A DNA stretch of 64,000 nt, taken from Hymenobacter ginkgonis (GTDB taxonomy: Bacteria > Bacteroidota > Bacteroidia > Cytophagales > Hymenobacteraceae). The notes under the pieces were generated by a model that was not told the origin of the DNA, made no database searches, and worked only from the letters and a program-made list of their open reading frames with translations. The position numbers were made by a program, and so were the translations under genes. Position 1 is the first letter of the stretch. Each line of letters opens with the position of its first letter. This document shows, piece by piece, positions 16,181 through 25,079 of the stretch. Location: contig NZ_WQKZ01000003.1 in the NCBI RefSeq assembly GCF_009755225.1, forward strand, positions 620,001 through 684,000, in the 5' to 3' direction.

Positions 16181-17854
16181 ATGATAACGCTCGACACTAT
16201 TCGCCCCGTCCCACTTTTTGCGGCGCTCGATGAGGTGCAGCGCGCCCGCGTGGCCGACCACGCCGCCGAATTATTACTCAACCCGGGCGAATACGCGGTG
16301 TACGAAGGCGAGATGCCGGCCTTTTTCTTCATCCTGGCCGGCACCCTAGAGATGACCAAGCAGGTTGGGCTCGTGGAGCAGGTAGTGCGGGCCTGCAACG
16401 TAGGCGACTATTTTGGCGAGATGCCCATCTTGATGGGCACGGCTAGCCCCGCCGGCGTGCGGGCTACTACGCCAAGCCAAGTGCTGCGGCTAGAGGCGCA
16501 GGATTTTCGGCAGCTGGTGGCTGGCCGGCCGGCATTTGCCCAAGCCATCTTGGCCGAGCTAGCGCGGAGCATGACGGGCTTGCAGGAGTTTGCCTTAAAA
16601 GTGCCTACTTCGCGGGTCACGCTTTCGGGCCCGCGCTGGAACCCGGTGGCCTACCGATTGCGCGATTTCCTGGCCCGCAATAATGTGTTGTTTACCTGGC
16701 AAGTAGTCGAAGAAAGGAGGGGTAGCCCGGCTGAGGAGCCGCCCATTTCGGCCCGGCTCAACGACGGCACCGTGCTCACCAACCCAACTATCCGCGACCT
16801 GGCTACCCGCCTGGGCATACAAACTGCGCCCGCCCGCCAAGCCTACGACCTGGCGATTGTGGGGGCGGGGCCAGCGGGCCTTTCGGCGGCAGTGTATGGA
16901 GCTTCGGAAGGCCTGGCTACCCTGCTGCTAGAGCGGGAAGCGCCCGGCGGGCAGGTCGGCACATCGTCGCGCATCGAGAACTACTTGGGATTTCCGGCCG
17001 GCATTAGTGGCAATGAGCTGGGCCGCCGGGCGTTTGAGCAGGCTATGCGGCTGGGGGCCAAGGTAGTTATCACGCGGGAGGTGCTGGCCCTGCATGCTGG
17101 CGAAATCTACCACGAGCTGGTGCTAGATGGCGGCGACGTGGTGCGGGCCCGCGCCGTGCTGCTGGCCACCGGTGTCGATTGGCGGCGGCTGGCCGTGCCG
17201 GATATTGACCGGTTTCTGGGCTGCGGCGTGTACTACGGGGCTGCCCGCACCGAGGCCTTGGCGGCACGGGGCCAGGCGGTGTACTTGGTGGGCGGCGGCA
17301 ATTCTGCTGGGCAGGCGGCCATGTTTTTTGCCAATTACGCCCAGCAAGTCACTTTGCTGGTGCGAAAACCCGATTTGTCGTCGAGCATGTCGCAATACCT
17401 TATCGACCAGCTGGCTACCAAGAGCAACATCCAAATCGAGGCCAACAGTGAGGTGCTGGCCGTGGAAGGCGCCCAGCACCTCGAAGCCATTGCCGTGCTC
17501 AACCACGCCACCCAGCAAACCACCCGCCGTGCCACCAACGCGCTTTTTGTTTTCATCGGGGCCGATGTAAACCTGCCCTGGCTGCCCGCCGCCGTGGCCT
17601 GCAACGGCCAGGGCTACGTCCTCACGGGGGCCGAGGTCCGCACCCGCGCCGAAGCCCCGCGCTGGCCCCTGGCCCGCGACCCATTTTACCTCGAAACGTC
17701 GTTGCCCGGTCTCTTCGCCGCGGGCGACGTGCGGGCGGGCTCGGTGAAGCGGGTCGCTTCTGGAGTAGGGGAGGGGAGCGTGGTGGTGTCGTCCATTCAT
17801 GCCTACCTGGCTACGGCGCCGGTAGCGCCCCCGCCCGGCGAAGCGGCCTCGTAG
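16181..17854 (+). CDS. cNMP-binding domain fused to thioredoxin-reductase-like flavoprotein
   Basis: 557 residues from the ATG at 16181 (an in-frame ATG at 16118 lies inside the palindrome and is rejected). Residues about 5-140 form a cyclic-nucleotide-binding domain (GDYFGEMPILMGT phosphate-binding cassette). About 160-220 is a degenerate thioredoxin/glutaredoxin-like module (LRDFLARNNVLFTWQVVEE...LNDGTVLTNP) without a CxxC. From 226 on is a TrxR-type FAD/NAD(P) enzyme with IVGAGPAGLSAAVYGASEG and VGGGNSAGQAA. The usual redox pair CATC is replaced by GAAR (about 353-356), so classical thioredoxin reduction is unlikely. It is probably an NADPH-flavin reductase gated by a small ligand. It is followed 75 bp later by a CPA1 antiporter on the same strand, possibly cotranscribed. 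Confidence 0.88.
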   Translation: MITLDTIRPVPLFAALDEVQRARVADHAAELLLNPGEYAVYEGEMPAFFFILAGTLEMTKQVGLVEQVVRACNVGDYFGEMPILMGTASPAGVRATTPSQVLRLEAQDFRQLVAGRPAFAQAILAELARSMTGLQEFALKVPTSRVTLSGPRWNPVAYRLRDFLARNNVLFTWQVVEERRGSPAEEPPISARLNDGTVLTNPTIRDLATRLGIQTAPARQAYDLAIVGAGPAGLSAAVYGASEGLATLLLEREAPGGQVGTSSRIENYLGFPAGISGNELGRRAFEQAMRLGAKVVITREVLALHAGEIYHELVLDGGDVVRARAVLLATGVDWRRLAVPDIDRFLGCGVYYGAARTEALAARGQAVYLVGGGNSAGQAAMFFANYAQQVTLLVRKPDLSSSMSQYLIDQLATKSNIQIEANSEVLAVEGAQHLEAIAVLNHATQQTTRRATNALFVFIGADVNLPWLPAAVACNGQGYVLTGAEVRTRAEAPRWPLARDPFYLETSLPGLFAAGDVRAGSVKRVASGVGEGSVVVSSIHAYLATAPVAPPPGEAAS

Positions 17855-17929
17855 GGGCACGGGCGGCGGGCAAAACCACGCCGCCGGCCCAAGCGCGGCG
17901 ATTCGCCCTGGCGGCTTATACTTGAGCCC

Positions 17930-19522
17930 ATGCGCAACATCGAACTCCTGGTTTTTATTCTGGTGATAGTGACGGCGTTGGCCCGGCTGGCCGACCGGGT
18001 GCGCTTGCCCTACCCCATCTTGCTGGTGCTAGCCGGCATGGGGCTGGGTATGGTGCCGGGGCTGCCACCCGTAGTGCTCGCCCCTGATTTAGTGTTCTTT
18101 GTGTTTCTGCCGCCGCTGCTCTACGCTTCGGCCTGGAACACGTCCTGGCCCGATTTTAAGGCGGCGCGGCGGCCCATTGTACTGCTGGCGTTGGGCTGCG
18201 TATTGTTTTCGACTACTTTGGTGGCCGTGGTGGCGCATTTCCTGCTGCCAGGTTTTGGCTGGGCCACGGCCTTCGTGCTGGGGGCCATCGTATCGCCGCC
18301 TGATGCCGTGGCGGCCGCGGCGGCTACCGCCGGCTTGGCTTTACCCAAGCGCGTGACAACGATTCTGGAAGGCGAAAGCCTGGTAAATGACGCCACCGGG
18401 CTTATTGCCTACCGCTACGCTGTGGCGGCCGTGCTCACCGGCCAGTTTGGGTTGTGGCAGGCCGGGGCCCAACTGGTGTGGGTGGCCGTGGCGGGCATTG
18501 CTATTGGGCTGGCCGTGGGCGGGGCGCTCTACCAGGTGCACCGGTCTTCTACCCACAACACGGTGGTCGATAGCAGCCTGACTTTGCTGACGCCCTACCT
18601 GGCCTACCTCTTGGCCGAGGAAGCCCACGTATCGAGCGTGCTGGCCGTGGTGGCGGCGGGTTTGTTTTTGAGCCGCCGCTCGGCCCGGCTGTTTGCGCCC
18701 GCTGGCCGCCTGCAAGTGTACGCCGTCTGGAACACGGTTACGTTTTTGCTCAATGGCATCGTGTTTATTCTCATTGGCTTGCAGCTGCCCACGCTGCTGG
18801 CGGGCCTGGGCAATACCTCGTACTGGGCGCTGGCCGGCTACGCGGGGCTCATCAGCTTGGCCGTGGTTGTCAGCCGGCTTTTGTGGGTATATCCGGCCAC
18901 TTATTTGCCGTACTGGTTGAGCCGGCGCATTCGGGCGCGCGAGCCTCATCCGCCGCTGGCCACCGTAACGGTGGTAGCCTGGGCGGGTATGCGGGGGGTA
19001 GTGTCGCTGGCCGCGGCGCTATCCCTACCCCTGCTCTTGCCGTCGGGCGCGGCCTTCCCGCAGCGCAGCCTGATTTTGCTGCTCACCTTCGCCGTCATAT
19101 TCGTTACGCTGGTAGGGCAGGGGCTCAGCCTGAAACCGCTTATCAACGGCTTGCACCTCAAGGCCGATGACTCGGCTGCGCAGGAAGAGCTGGACTTGCG
19201 GGTGCTGCTGGCCACTCGCACCGCCAATTTCCTCAACAGCCCCGCTGCCAGCCAAGCCCCAACTGAGGTGCTCAGCCGCATGAAAACCCGCTACGAATTG
19301 CGCCTCTACCGCCTCCAAAACCGCATGGCTGGCATCGTGGCCAGCCGCCTAGATGAGAAGCCGATTACCCAGTTTCAGGAGTTGCAGGCAGCAGTCATTC
19401 AGTTTGAGCGGAGCGTAATCGAGCAGTTGCGACAAACCGCCACTATTGGCGAAGAGTCGCTCCGCAAGCTAGAAAACGAATTGGACCTGGAGGAGGCTCG
19501 CTTGGCCCTGGACCGGCAATAA
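17930..19522 (+). CDS. Na+/H+ antiporter, CPA1 family
   Basis: 530 residues, about 12 transmembrane helices in the first 400 residues (starting LLVFILVIVTALARLADRV). CPA1 hallmarks: FLPPLLYASAWNTSW, the SPPDAVAAAAA helix, LEGESLVNDATG with the ion-binding Asn153-Asp154 pair, and GMRGVVSLAAALSLPLL. The C-terminal 120 residues are soluble, hydrophilic and coiled-coil, a likely regulatory tail. It exchanges Na+ (or K+) for H+ across the inner membrane. The upstream cNMP-binding flavoprotein may share its transcript (75-bp gap). Confidence 0.93.
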   Translation: MRNIELLVFILVIVTALARLADRVRLPYPILLVLAGMGLGMVPGLPPVVLAPDLVFFVFLPPLLYASAWNTSWPDFKAARRPIVLLALGCVLFSTTLVAVVAHFLLPGFGWATAFVLGAIVSPPDAVAAAAATAGLALPKRVTTILEGESLVNDATGLIAYRYAVAAVLTGQFGLWQAGAQLVWVAVAGIAIGLAVGGALYQVHRSSTHNTVVDSSLTLLTPYLAYLLAEEAHVSSVLAVVAAGLFLSRRSARLFAPAGRLQVYAVWNTVTFLLNGIVFILIGLQLPTLLAGLGNTSYWALAGYAGLISLAVVVSRLLWVYPATYLPYWLSRRIRAREPHPPLATVTVVAWAGMRGVVSLAAALSLPLLLPSGAAFPQRSLILLLTFAVIFVTLVGQGLSLKPLINGLHLKADDSAAQEELDLRVLLATRTANFLNSPAASQAPTEVLSRMKTRYELRLYRLQNRMAGIVASRLDEKPITQFQELQAAVIQFERSVIEQLRQTATIGEESLRKLENELDLEEARLALDRQ

Positions 19523-19708
19523 GCCTACTCGTTTCGGAGAGCAACCCTGTTTTGCCAAGCAGCCTGCGGGCTAGCGAAAAGGAGCTGGCCAGCGCGGCCT
19601 CCTTGGCTTTAGCGCTGACTGAAAATGTTGATATAAATTTCTGATAATCATGACAAAGAAAATGCAAATATTTTTTAACCTCGCCTAAATATTGCGTTTG
19701 CCCAGCCG

Positions 19709-19855
19709 ATGAAAGTACCGCTAAAACCGGGCTTTTTACCGCTGGGCCGGGTAAGCGAGCGGGTAGTTTTGCTGCGTCAATGGCTGCTCACGGGGCACTA
19801 CACCGCGCCTGGCAACTTGGCTAGTATTTCACCCCTTTACGACGCGGAGCAATGA
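19709..19855 (+). CDS. Small protein of unknown function, start-stop overlap with hydrolase
   Basis: A 48-codon frame. Its TGA (19853-19855) overlaps the next gene's ATG (19852) as ATGA, the pattern of translational coupling. The product is basic at the start (MKVPLKPGFLPLGRVSERVV) then LLRQWLLTGHYTAPGNLASI. It has no signal peptide or transmembrane segment. Support comes from the overlap and protein-like composition only; no family was recognised. Confidence 0.45.
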   Translation: MKVPLKPGFLPLGRVSERVVLLRQWLLTGHYTAPGNLASISPLYDAEQ

Positions 19856-20673
19856 ATAAAATCACGGTAAAAGACGGCACGGAAATCTACTACAAGGACT
19901 GGGGCACGGGCCAGCCCCTGGTTTTCCACCACGGGTGGCCACTGTCGAGCGACGACTGGGATGGCCAGCTCATGTTCTTTTTGAACCAAGGCTACCGGGT
20001 TATCGCGGCCGACCGCCGGGGGCACGGCCGCTCGTCGCAGACGGCCACCGGCCACGACATGGACACCTACGTGGCCGACGCCATCGAGCTGGCCGACCAT
20101 CTCGACCTGCAAAACGCCGTTCACATCGGCCACTCAACAGGTGGGGGAGTAGCCATCCGGTACGCCGCCCGCGCCGATAAAAGCCGCATCGCCAAGGTGG
20201 TGCTCATCAGCGCCGTAACGCCCTTTATGCTGCAAACCCCAACCAACCCCGATGGGGTGCCAATGTCGGTATTCGACGAAATTCGGGAGGGCACAGCTAC
20301 CAATCGCGCCCAATATTTCCAGGATTTCACCCTGCCCTTCTACGGCTACAATCGGGCAGGTGCCCAGGTAAAACAGGCTGTCCGCGACAATTGGTGGCGG
20401 CAAGGCATGAATGGCGGCGCCAACGCCCACTATTTCGGCATCAAGGCCTTCTCAGAATCTGATTTCACTAACGACCTGAAAAGTGTGGATATCCCGGTGT
20501 TGGTGCTGCACGGCGAAGACGACCAAATTGTGCCGTTCAGCGTTGGTGGCGCCAGAGCCATCAAGCTGCTCCAGCACGGCAAGCTGATTTCCTACCCCGG
20601 CTTTCCTCACGGTATGCCCGTTACCGAAGCTGCCACCATCAACGCTGACCTGCTGGCCTTTATTCAGTCGTAG
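19852..20673 (+). CDS. Alpha/beta hydrolase, non-heme chloroperoxidase/esterase type
   Basis: 273 residues with no signal peptide. The catalytic triad is in place: Ser95 in GHSTGGG, Asp224 in HGEDDQIVP, and His253 in FPHGM. HHGWPLSSDDWDGQL near the start and RRGHGRSS are typical of cofactor-free haloperoxidase-like esterases. These hydrolyse esters, and with peracetate can halogenate in vitro; the natural substrate is unknown. It follows the 48-codon frame with overlapping start and stop, and ends before an exceptionally strong hairpin. Confidence 0.92.
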   Translation: MNKITVKDGTEIYYKDWGTGQPLVFHHGWPLSSDDWDGQLMFFLNQGYRVIAADRRGHGRSSQTATGHDMDTYVADAIELADHLDLQNAVHIGHSTGGGVAIRYAARADKSRIAKVVLISAVTPFMLQTPTNPDGVPMSVFDEIREGTATNRAQYFQDFTLPFYGYNRAGAQVKQAVRDNWWRQGMNGGANAHYFGIKAFSESDFTNDLKSVDIPVLVLHGEDDQIVPFSVGGARAIKLLQHGKLISYPGFPHGMPVTEAATINADLLAFIQS

Positions 20674-20679
20674 CGTTTA

Positions 20680-20750
20680 GCCTACCCCCCTAAAACCAGA
20701 AAAGCTACCTTATCTACTAAGGTAGCTTTTCTGGTTTTAGGGGGGTAGGC
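20680..20750. terminator. Perfect 33-bp stem-loop terminator
   Basis: The left arm 20680-20712 pairs without a mismatch to 20718-20750; the loop is 5 nt. The arm contains CCTACCCCCC, CTAAAACCAG and AAAGCTACCTT. It starts 6 bp after the hydrolase stop codon. The opposite side holds the start of the region around the broken RidA-like gene, so it could stop transcription in both directions. The base of the stem carries the genome's recurrent GGGGGGTAGG octamer. Confidence 0.75.
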
Positions 20751-20842
20751 CAGCGAGGCGCCCCGGCACTAAGCAGGAGGCTCGTCGTGCTGCGAAGATT
20801 GACCAATCATTACGCTCGCTTTAACGCCGAGTAGGCGAACGT

Positions 20843-21354
20843 TTAGCGTCGGGCCTTGCTAGCTTCCCTATCAATCTCAATCAGCTGCCCAGGAATGGCC
20901 AGCCCTTTTACTTCAAGCCAAGTGCCGGTCGGGAAGTGCTTTTTATAACTGGAATTGCGGTAGCTGCCCGCTTTGATAAAGCTGGCCATATCGGTGGCAT
21001 ACACGTTTTCGGCATGCACGTCATCGAAGTATAACCACAGTGTTTCAGTAGTTTATCTAAATCGGCGTAACAGTTTTTCATCTGCTGCGCTAGGTCGCCG
21101 GGCGCCACGAGCGTACCCTTATCATCCATGCTCACCGCCCCCGATATTTTGAGGTGGTTCCCGATTCGGACGGCGTGTGAGTAGTCCTATTCTTGCTCCA
21201 ACTTTGGGCGAAGCAGGAAGTATTCGGCAGTATCGGCCAAGGCAGCGGAAGAGGCCGTAGCCGCCAGGGTATCGGCCGGGGCCGCTTAGTGGCAGCCGCT
21301 GAGTAGGACTAAGCCAACTAAAAAGCCAGTTGTGTAAAAAGAAGATTTGGTCAT
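20843..21354 (-). pseudogene. Broken RidA-family lipoprotein
   Basis: The start ATG (21354) opens a lipoprotein signal (VGLVLLSGCH), followed at once by TAA (21288-21286). The frame goes on with ADTAEYFLLRPKLEQE, then TAG (21189-21187), then the RidA-like core HAVRIGNHLKISGAVSMDD and LAQQMKNCYADLDKLLKH. Near 21030 a frameshift moves the rest into another frame: FDDVHAENVYATDMASFIKAG, then YKKHFPTGTWLEVKGLAIP, ending TAA at 20843. RidA proteins clear reactive enamines; this copy was a secreted variant. Two stops and a frameshift make it non-functional unless the sequence has errors. Confidence 0.85.
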
Positions 21355-21710
21355 TTTACTTGGGCTAGGTAGTTAAAAATAATACGGGTAGACACACTGA
21401 GGCTCAGTTGTTTCGTTGTAAAAGTAATTGCCTCTTTTACCATTTCCTATCGGTTATAATGCTCATTTTAAGGCTAATTCCAGTCTTTCAGCGGCGGTCA
21501 ATTCGGTCTGTAGAAGTAGCAGCACTCATTGCTGCTTGCTTCCTAATAAAACCGGTAGTACTCATTTAAGGTAGGCGTCTGCGCAGGGCTGCCTGGTTGG
21601 CTATCCCATTGTTGCCATTCGGCCTGCATAGCATGACAGACCAGGGGAGATGAGCAGTGCTTTTTTTCTATACTTGCCACGCGCTTTAACCATTCCCACC
21701 CCCCAAGCAC
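21355..21710. other. Gene-free region before GH106
   Basis: About 355 bp, AT-richer than its surroundings, between the broken RidA-like gene and the divergent GH106 gene. It probably holds the GH106 promoter. A 66-codon minus-strand frame at 21543-21743 overlaps the GH106 start and shows no recognisable feature. No repeat or RNA was seen. Confidence 0.4.
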
Positions 21711-24700
21711 ATGGTTGTTTTTCGTCGCTGGCTCCCGTCCCATATCGTGGCTTGTCTAGCGCTTATGGCGCTGCCAGTTGCTGCTAAAGCGCAGGATGCC
21801 GGTGCTTTACTGGAAAAAGGTTTTAAAAACCCGCCGGAGGCTGCCTGGCCCCGCACGTGGTGGCACTGGACTAACAGCAACATCACCCAGGAGGGCATCA
21901 CCAAGGACCTGGAATGGATGAAGCGCGCGGGCATCGCCGGCTTTCAACTGGCTGATGTTGGGGCCGGCGGCGGACAAACGGTCAGTGAGAAAGTGGTATT
22001 TGGCACACCGGCTTGGCTCGCTGCCGTGAAGCACACCGCTGCCGAAGCGGATAGGCTGGGGCTGGAAATGACGTTGTTTACCTCGCCGGGCTGGAGCCTG
22101 ACCGGGGCACCCTGGGTGAAGCCGGAGCAAGCGATGAAGAAGCTGGTGTGGAGCGAGCTACGTGTGGCGGGTGGCACGGTGTTCAAAGGCAAATTGCCGC
22201 TGCCGCCTTCGGTAGAAGGGCCAATCCGCAACTTGGCCCGCAGCAAAAACAGCCCCGCTACGGGTTTTTATGGCGACTGCGCCGTGGTTGCCTACCGCAC
22301 GCCGGCCGCTGAAACCGACGAGTCGCGCCTACAACCGAGCGTGACCACCAATGCCGGCGCCAGCGATGCCAAGGCCCTGCTGGACGATGATTTGAATACG
22401 GCCCTCACCGTGAAGCCCACCGAAAAGCGCGGTACGGCCTGGGTGCAGTACCGCTTCAAAGCGCCTACGCAAGTGCAGGCATTTACCGTTGCTGGCCCGC
22501 GCGGCATCCCGTTTGGGCGCTTGCAAGCCAGCCTCGATGGCAAGCAGTTTACCACGCTGGCGGTGCTGCCCGGCAAGCAAGGTTACCGGGGCGGCACGGT
22601 GCGCACGTTTGCCATTCCGGCTACCACCGCCCGCTACTACCGCTTGGAAATGAGCGGCGCGCCTATGAGGCCAGCCGAGGTTATTTCGGAAGCGCCTGCC
22701 CAACCCGACAGCAGCTATACGCTTACAGAGTTTCGACTGCATTCCGGTGCTAGGGTAAACCGGTGGGAGGACAAAGCCGGCTTCAACTTCCTGTTTGAAT
22801 ATGAGGCGACGGCCACGCCGCCCGTAGCCGCACCTGCCACCATCAACCCGGATAACGTGGTGGTGCTGACCTCGAAGATGCAGCCCGATGGCACGCTTAC
22901 CTGGCTGGTGCCACCCGGCCAGTGGACGATTATGCGCCTGGGCTATTCTCTCACGGGTGCCCGAAACCGGCCGGCCGTGCCCGCCGCCTCGGGGCTCGAA
23001 GTCGATAAGCTCAGCCGCCGGCACACTGAGGCTTACCTGCAAGGCTATACCGGCCCAATTAAAGAGGCCCTAGGCCCCCTTTACGGCAAAAGCCTGCGCT
23101 ACATGCTGCTGGACAGCTGGGAAGCGGGAATTCAAAACTGGACCGAGGAGATGCTGCCCGAGTTTCGGCAGCGCCGCGGCTACGACCTTACCCCCTACTT
23201 GCCGGCGCTGGCGGGTAGGGTAGTGGGCAATGCCGCAATCAGCGACCGGGTGCTGTGGGATTTCCGCCGCACCCTCGTGGATATGTTCGCAGAAAACCAC
23301 TACGGCACCGTTACGGGCTTTCTGCACAAGCAAGGCATCCAGACCTACGGTGAAGCGGGCGGTGTGTCGCTCGAAACGCTGGAAGATGCGCTACTCAACA
23401 AAAAGTACGTCGATATTCCGATGGGCGAGTTTTGGGTGAAAGATTTACATCCGTCGAGCATGTACTACGAAGATGTGCGCGGCGCGGCCTCGGCCGGCCA
23501 CGTGTATGGCAAGAACCTGGTAGCGGCGGAGGCCTTCACCGGCGGCAATTACGAGTCGCCCTACACGCTGAAGAAAATCAGCGACTATTGGTTTGCGCAA
23601 GGTATCAATCGGCTGGTATTCCACACGTCGGCGCACCAGCCACTCGATACCAAACCTGGCAATGCGATGGTGGGCACTCATTTCAACCGCAACATCACGT
23701 GGGCAGAGCAAGCCAAACCGCTTCTAACTTACCTGGCCCGCACTACCTACATGCTGCAGCAGGGCCAGTACGTAGCCGACGTGGCCTACCTGCTCAACGA
23801 AGGTGCCCCATCGACCATGCCGTTTTGGGGCGCGGGTTTGCAGCCGGCCTTGCCGGAAGGCTACGCCTTCGACTATATCAATGCTGACGCGCTGCTTACC
23901 CGTATGTCGGTGAGCGATAACGGCCGGCTTGTGCTGCCCGACGGTATGAGCTACGCCATACTGGTGCTGCCCGAAACCACACAAATGACGCTGCCCGTGC
24001 TACGCAAAGTGCAGGAGCTACTACAAGGCGGTGCCACAGTAGTGGGACCCAAACCTGTGCAGGCCCCTGGCCTCACTGCCTACCCCCGCGCCGATGCCGA
24101 ACTTCGGGAAATAGCCGGTGAGGTGTGGGGCGACCTGGACGGCCGTAGCCGCACGAGGCGCCGCTACGGCAAAGGCCAGCTAGTGTGGGGGTTGCCGCTG
24201 GCGCAAGTCATGCCCCTGGCTGGCCTTACCCCCGACGTGGAGTGCAGCCGGCCGCTCGGCAGTACGGTGCCGTGGACTCATCGGCGCGTGGGCGATGCCG
24301 ACGTGTACTACCTGGTTAATCGCTCCGACAGCACGCAGGACCTGAAAGCGCGGTTTCGGGTAAGCGGCAAAGACGTAGCGCTTTGGCACTCAGCCACCGG
24401 CCAAACAGAGCCGGCCGGCTATGCCACCAGCGACGGGCAAACCACCGTGCCGCTCCACCTAAAGGAGCGCGAAACAGTATTCGTAGTCTTCAACCATGCG
24501 GCATCCGCTACCGCGCGTGCTGCGGCACCGGTGCCTACGGAGGCCACGCTGCGCACGGTAGGTGGGCCGTGGCAGGTGGCGTTTGCCCCCCAGCTAGGCG
24601 CCCCGGCCGAAGCGACATTCGCGCAATTAACTTCTTGGACGGATAACCCGGATGCCGGAATCAAGTATTTCTCTGGCACAGCGATTTACTATAAAGCATT

Positions 24701-25079
24701 GGAAGCTAGTAGAAAATGGTTTCATGCCGGTCGTAGAATTGTGCTTGACTTGGGTGCCGTTGGGGACATAGCCGAGGTAACCGTGAACGGGCAGAAGCTG
24801 GAACTGCTCTGGCTAGCGCCCTTCCAGGCGGACGTAACCAACCTGCTTAAGCCCGGCAAAAATCAACTGGAAATCCGCGTCACTAATGAGTGGACCAACC
24901 GCCTGATGGGGGATAAGCTCGCGGGGCCCGGCCAGCAAGTGCTGGATTCTTACACGGCTCCGTTTGGTGGGCCATACCAGCTGGGCCGCTCCGGCCTGCT
25001 GGGCCCCGTCCGGATTAGGGCCGTCGAGCAAGCAAATAGCCCTAACGAGAAACCACATTCCTTACCCCCTGCAAACTAA
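21711..25079 (+). CDS. Alpha-L-rhamnosidase-like glycosyl hydrolase, GH106
   Basis: 1122 residues with a signal peptide (MVVFRRWLPSHIVACLALMALPVAAKAQ). The N-terminal domain has the GH106 opening PRTWWHWTNSNITQEGITKD, MKRAGIAGFQLADVG and FTSPGWSLTGAPWV. The centre has LLDSWEAGIQNWTEEMLPEF and a TIM-barrel stretch to about residue 750. The C-terminal part (about 950-1110) is a galactose-binding-like beta sandwich (AEVTVNGQKLELLWLAPFQADVT). GH106 enzymes remove terminal alpha-L-rhamnose, for example from rhamnogalacturonan. It ends TAA and the next gene starts on the very next base, so the two are surely cotranscribed. Periplasmic location is likely. Confidence 0.88.
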   Translation: MVVFRRWLPSHIVACLALMALPVAAKAQDAGALLEKGFKNPPEAAWPRTWWHWTNSNITQEGITKDLEWMKRAGIAGFQLADVGAGGGQTVSEKVVFGTPAWLAAVKHTAAEADRLGLEMTLFTSPGWSLTGAPWVKPEQAMKKLVWSELRVAGGTVFKGKLPLPPSVEGPIRNLARSKNSPATGFYGDCAVVAYRTPAAETDESRLQPSVTTNAGASDAKALLDDDLNTALTVKPTEKRGTAWVQYRFKAPTQVQAFTVAGPRGIPFGRLQASLDGKQFTTLAVLPGKQGYRGGTVRTFAIPATTARYYRLEMSGAPMRPAEVISEAPAQPDSSYTLTEFRLHSGARVNRWEDKAGFNFLFEYEATATPPVAAPATINPDNVVVLTSKMQPDGTLTWLVPPGQWTIMRLGYSLTGARNRPAVPAASGLEVDKLSRRHTEAYLQGYTGPIKEALGPLYGKSLRYMLLDSWEAGIQNWTEEMLPEFRQRRGYDLTPYLPALAGRVVGNAAISDRVLWDFRRTLVDMFAENHYGTVTGFLHKQGIQTYGEAGGVSLETLEDALLNKKYVDIPMGEFWVKDLHPSSMYYEDVRGAASAGHVYGKNLVAAEAFTGGNYESPYTLKKISDYWFAQGINRLVFHTSAHQPLDTKPGNAMVGTHFNRNITWAEQAKPLLTYLARTTYMLQQGQYVADVAYLLNEGAPSTMPFWGAGLQPALPEGYAFDYINADALLTRMSVSDNGRLVLPDGMSYAILVLPETTQMTLPVLRKVQELLQGGATVVGPKPVQAPGLTAYPRADAELREIAGEVWGDLDGRSRTRRRYGKGQLVWGLPLAQVMPLAGLTPDVECSRPLGSTVPWTHRRVGDADVYYLVNRSDSTQDLKARFRVSGKDVALWHSATGQTEPAGYATSDGQTTVPLHLKERETVFVVFNHAASATARAAAPVPTEATLRTVGGPWQVAFAPQLGAPAEATFAQLTSWTDNPDAGIKYFSGTAIYYKALEASRKWFHAGRRIVLDLGAVGDIAEVTVNGQKLELLWLAPFQADVTNLLKPGKNQLEIRVTNEWTNRLMGDKLAGPGQQVLDSYTAPFGGPYQLGRSGLLGPVRIRAVEQANSPNEKPHSLPPAN

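Noticed and set aside
18341..18949. 202-codon minus-strand frame in the antiporter
   Set aside because: Gln/Arg-rich shadow with no motif; the antiporter frame is strongly supported.
21543..21743. 66-codon minus-strand frame
   Set aside because: Overlaps the GH106 start and has no family pattern.
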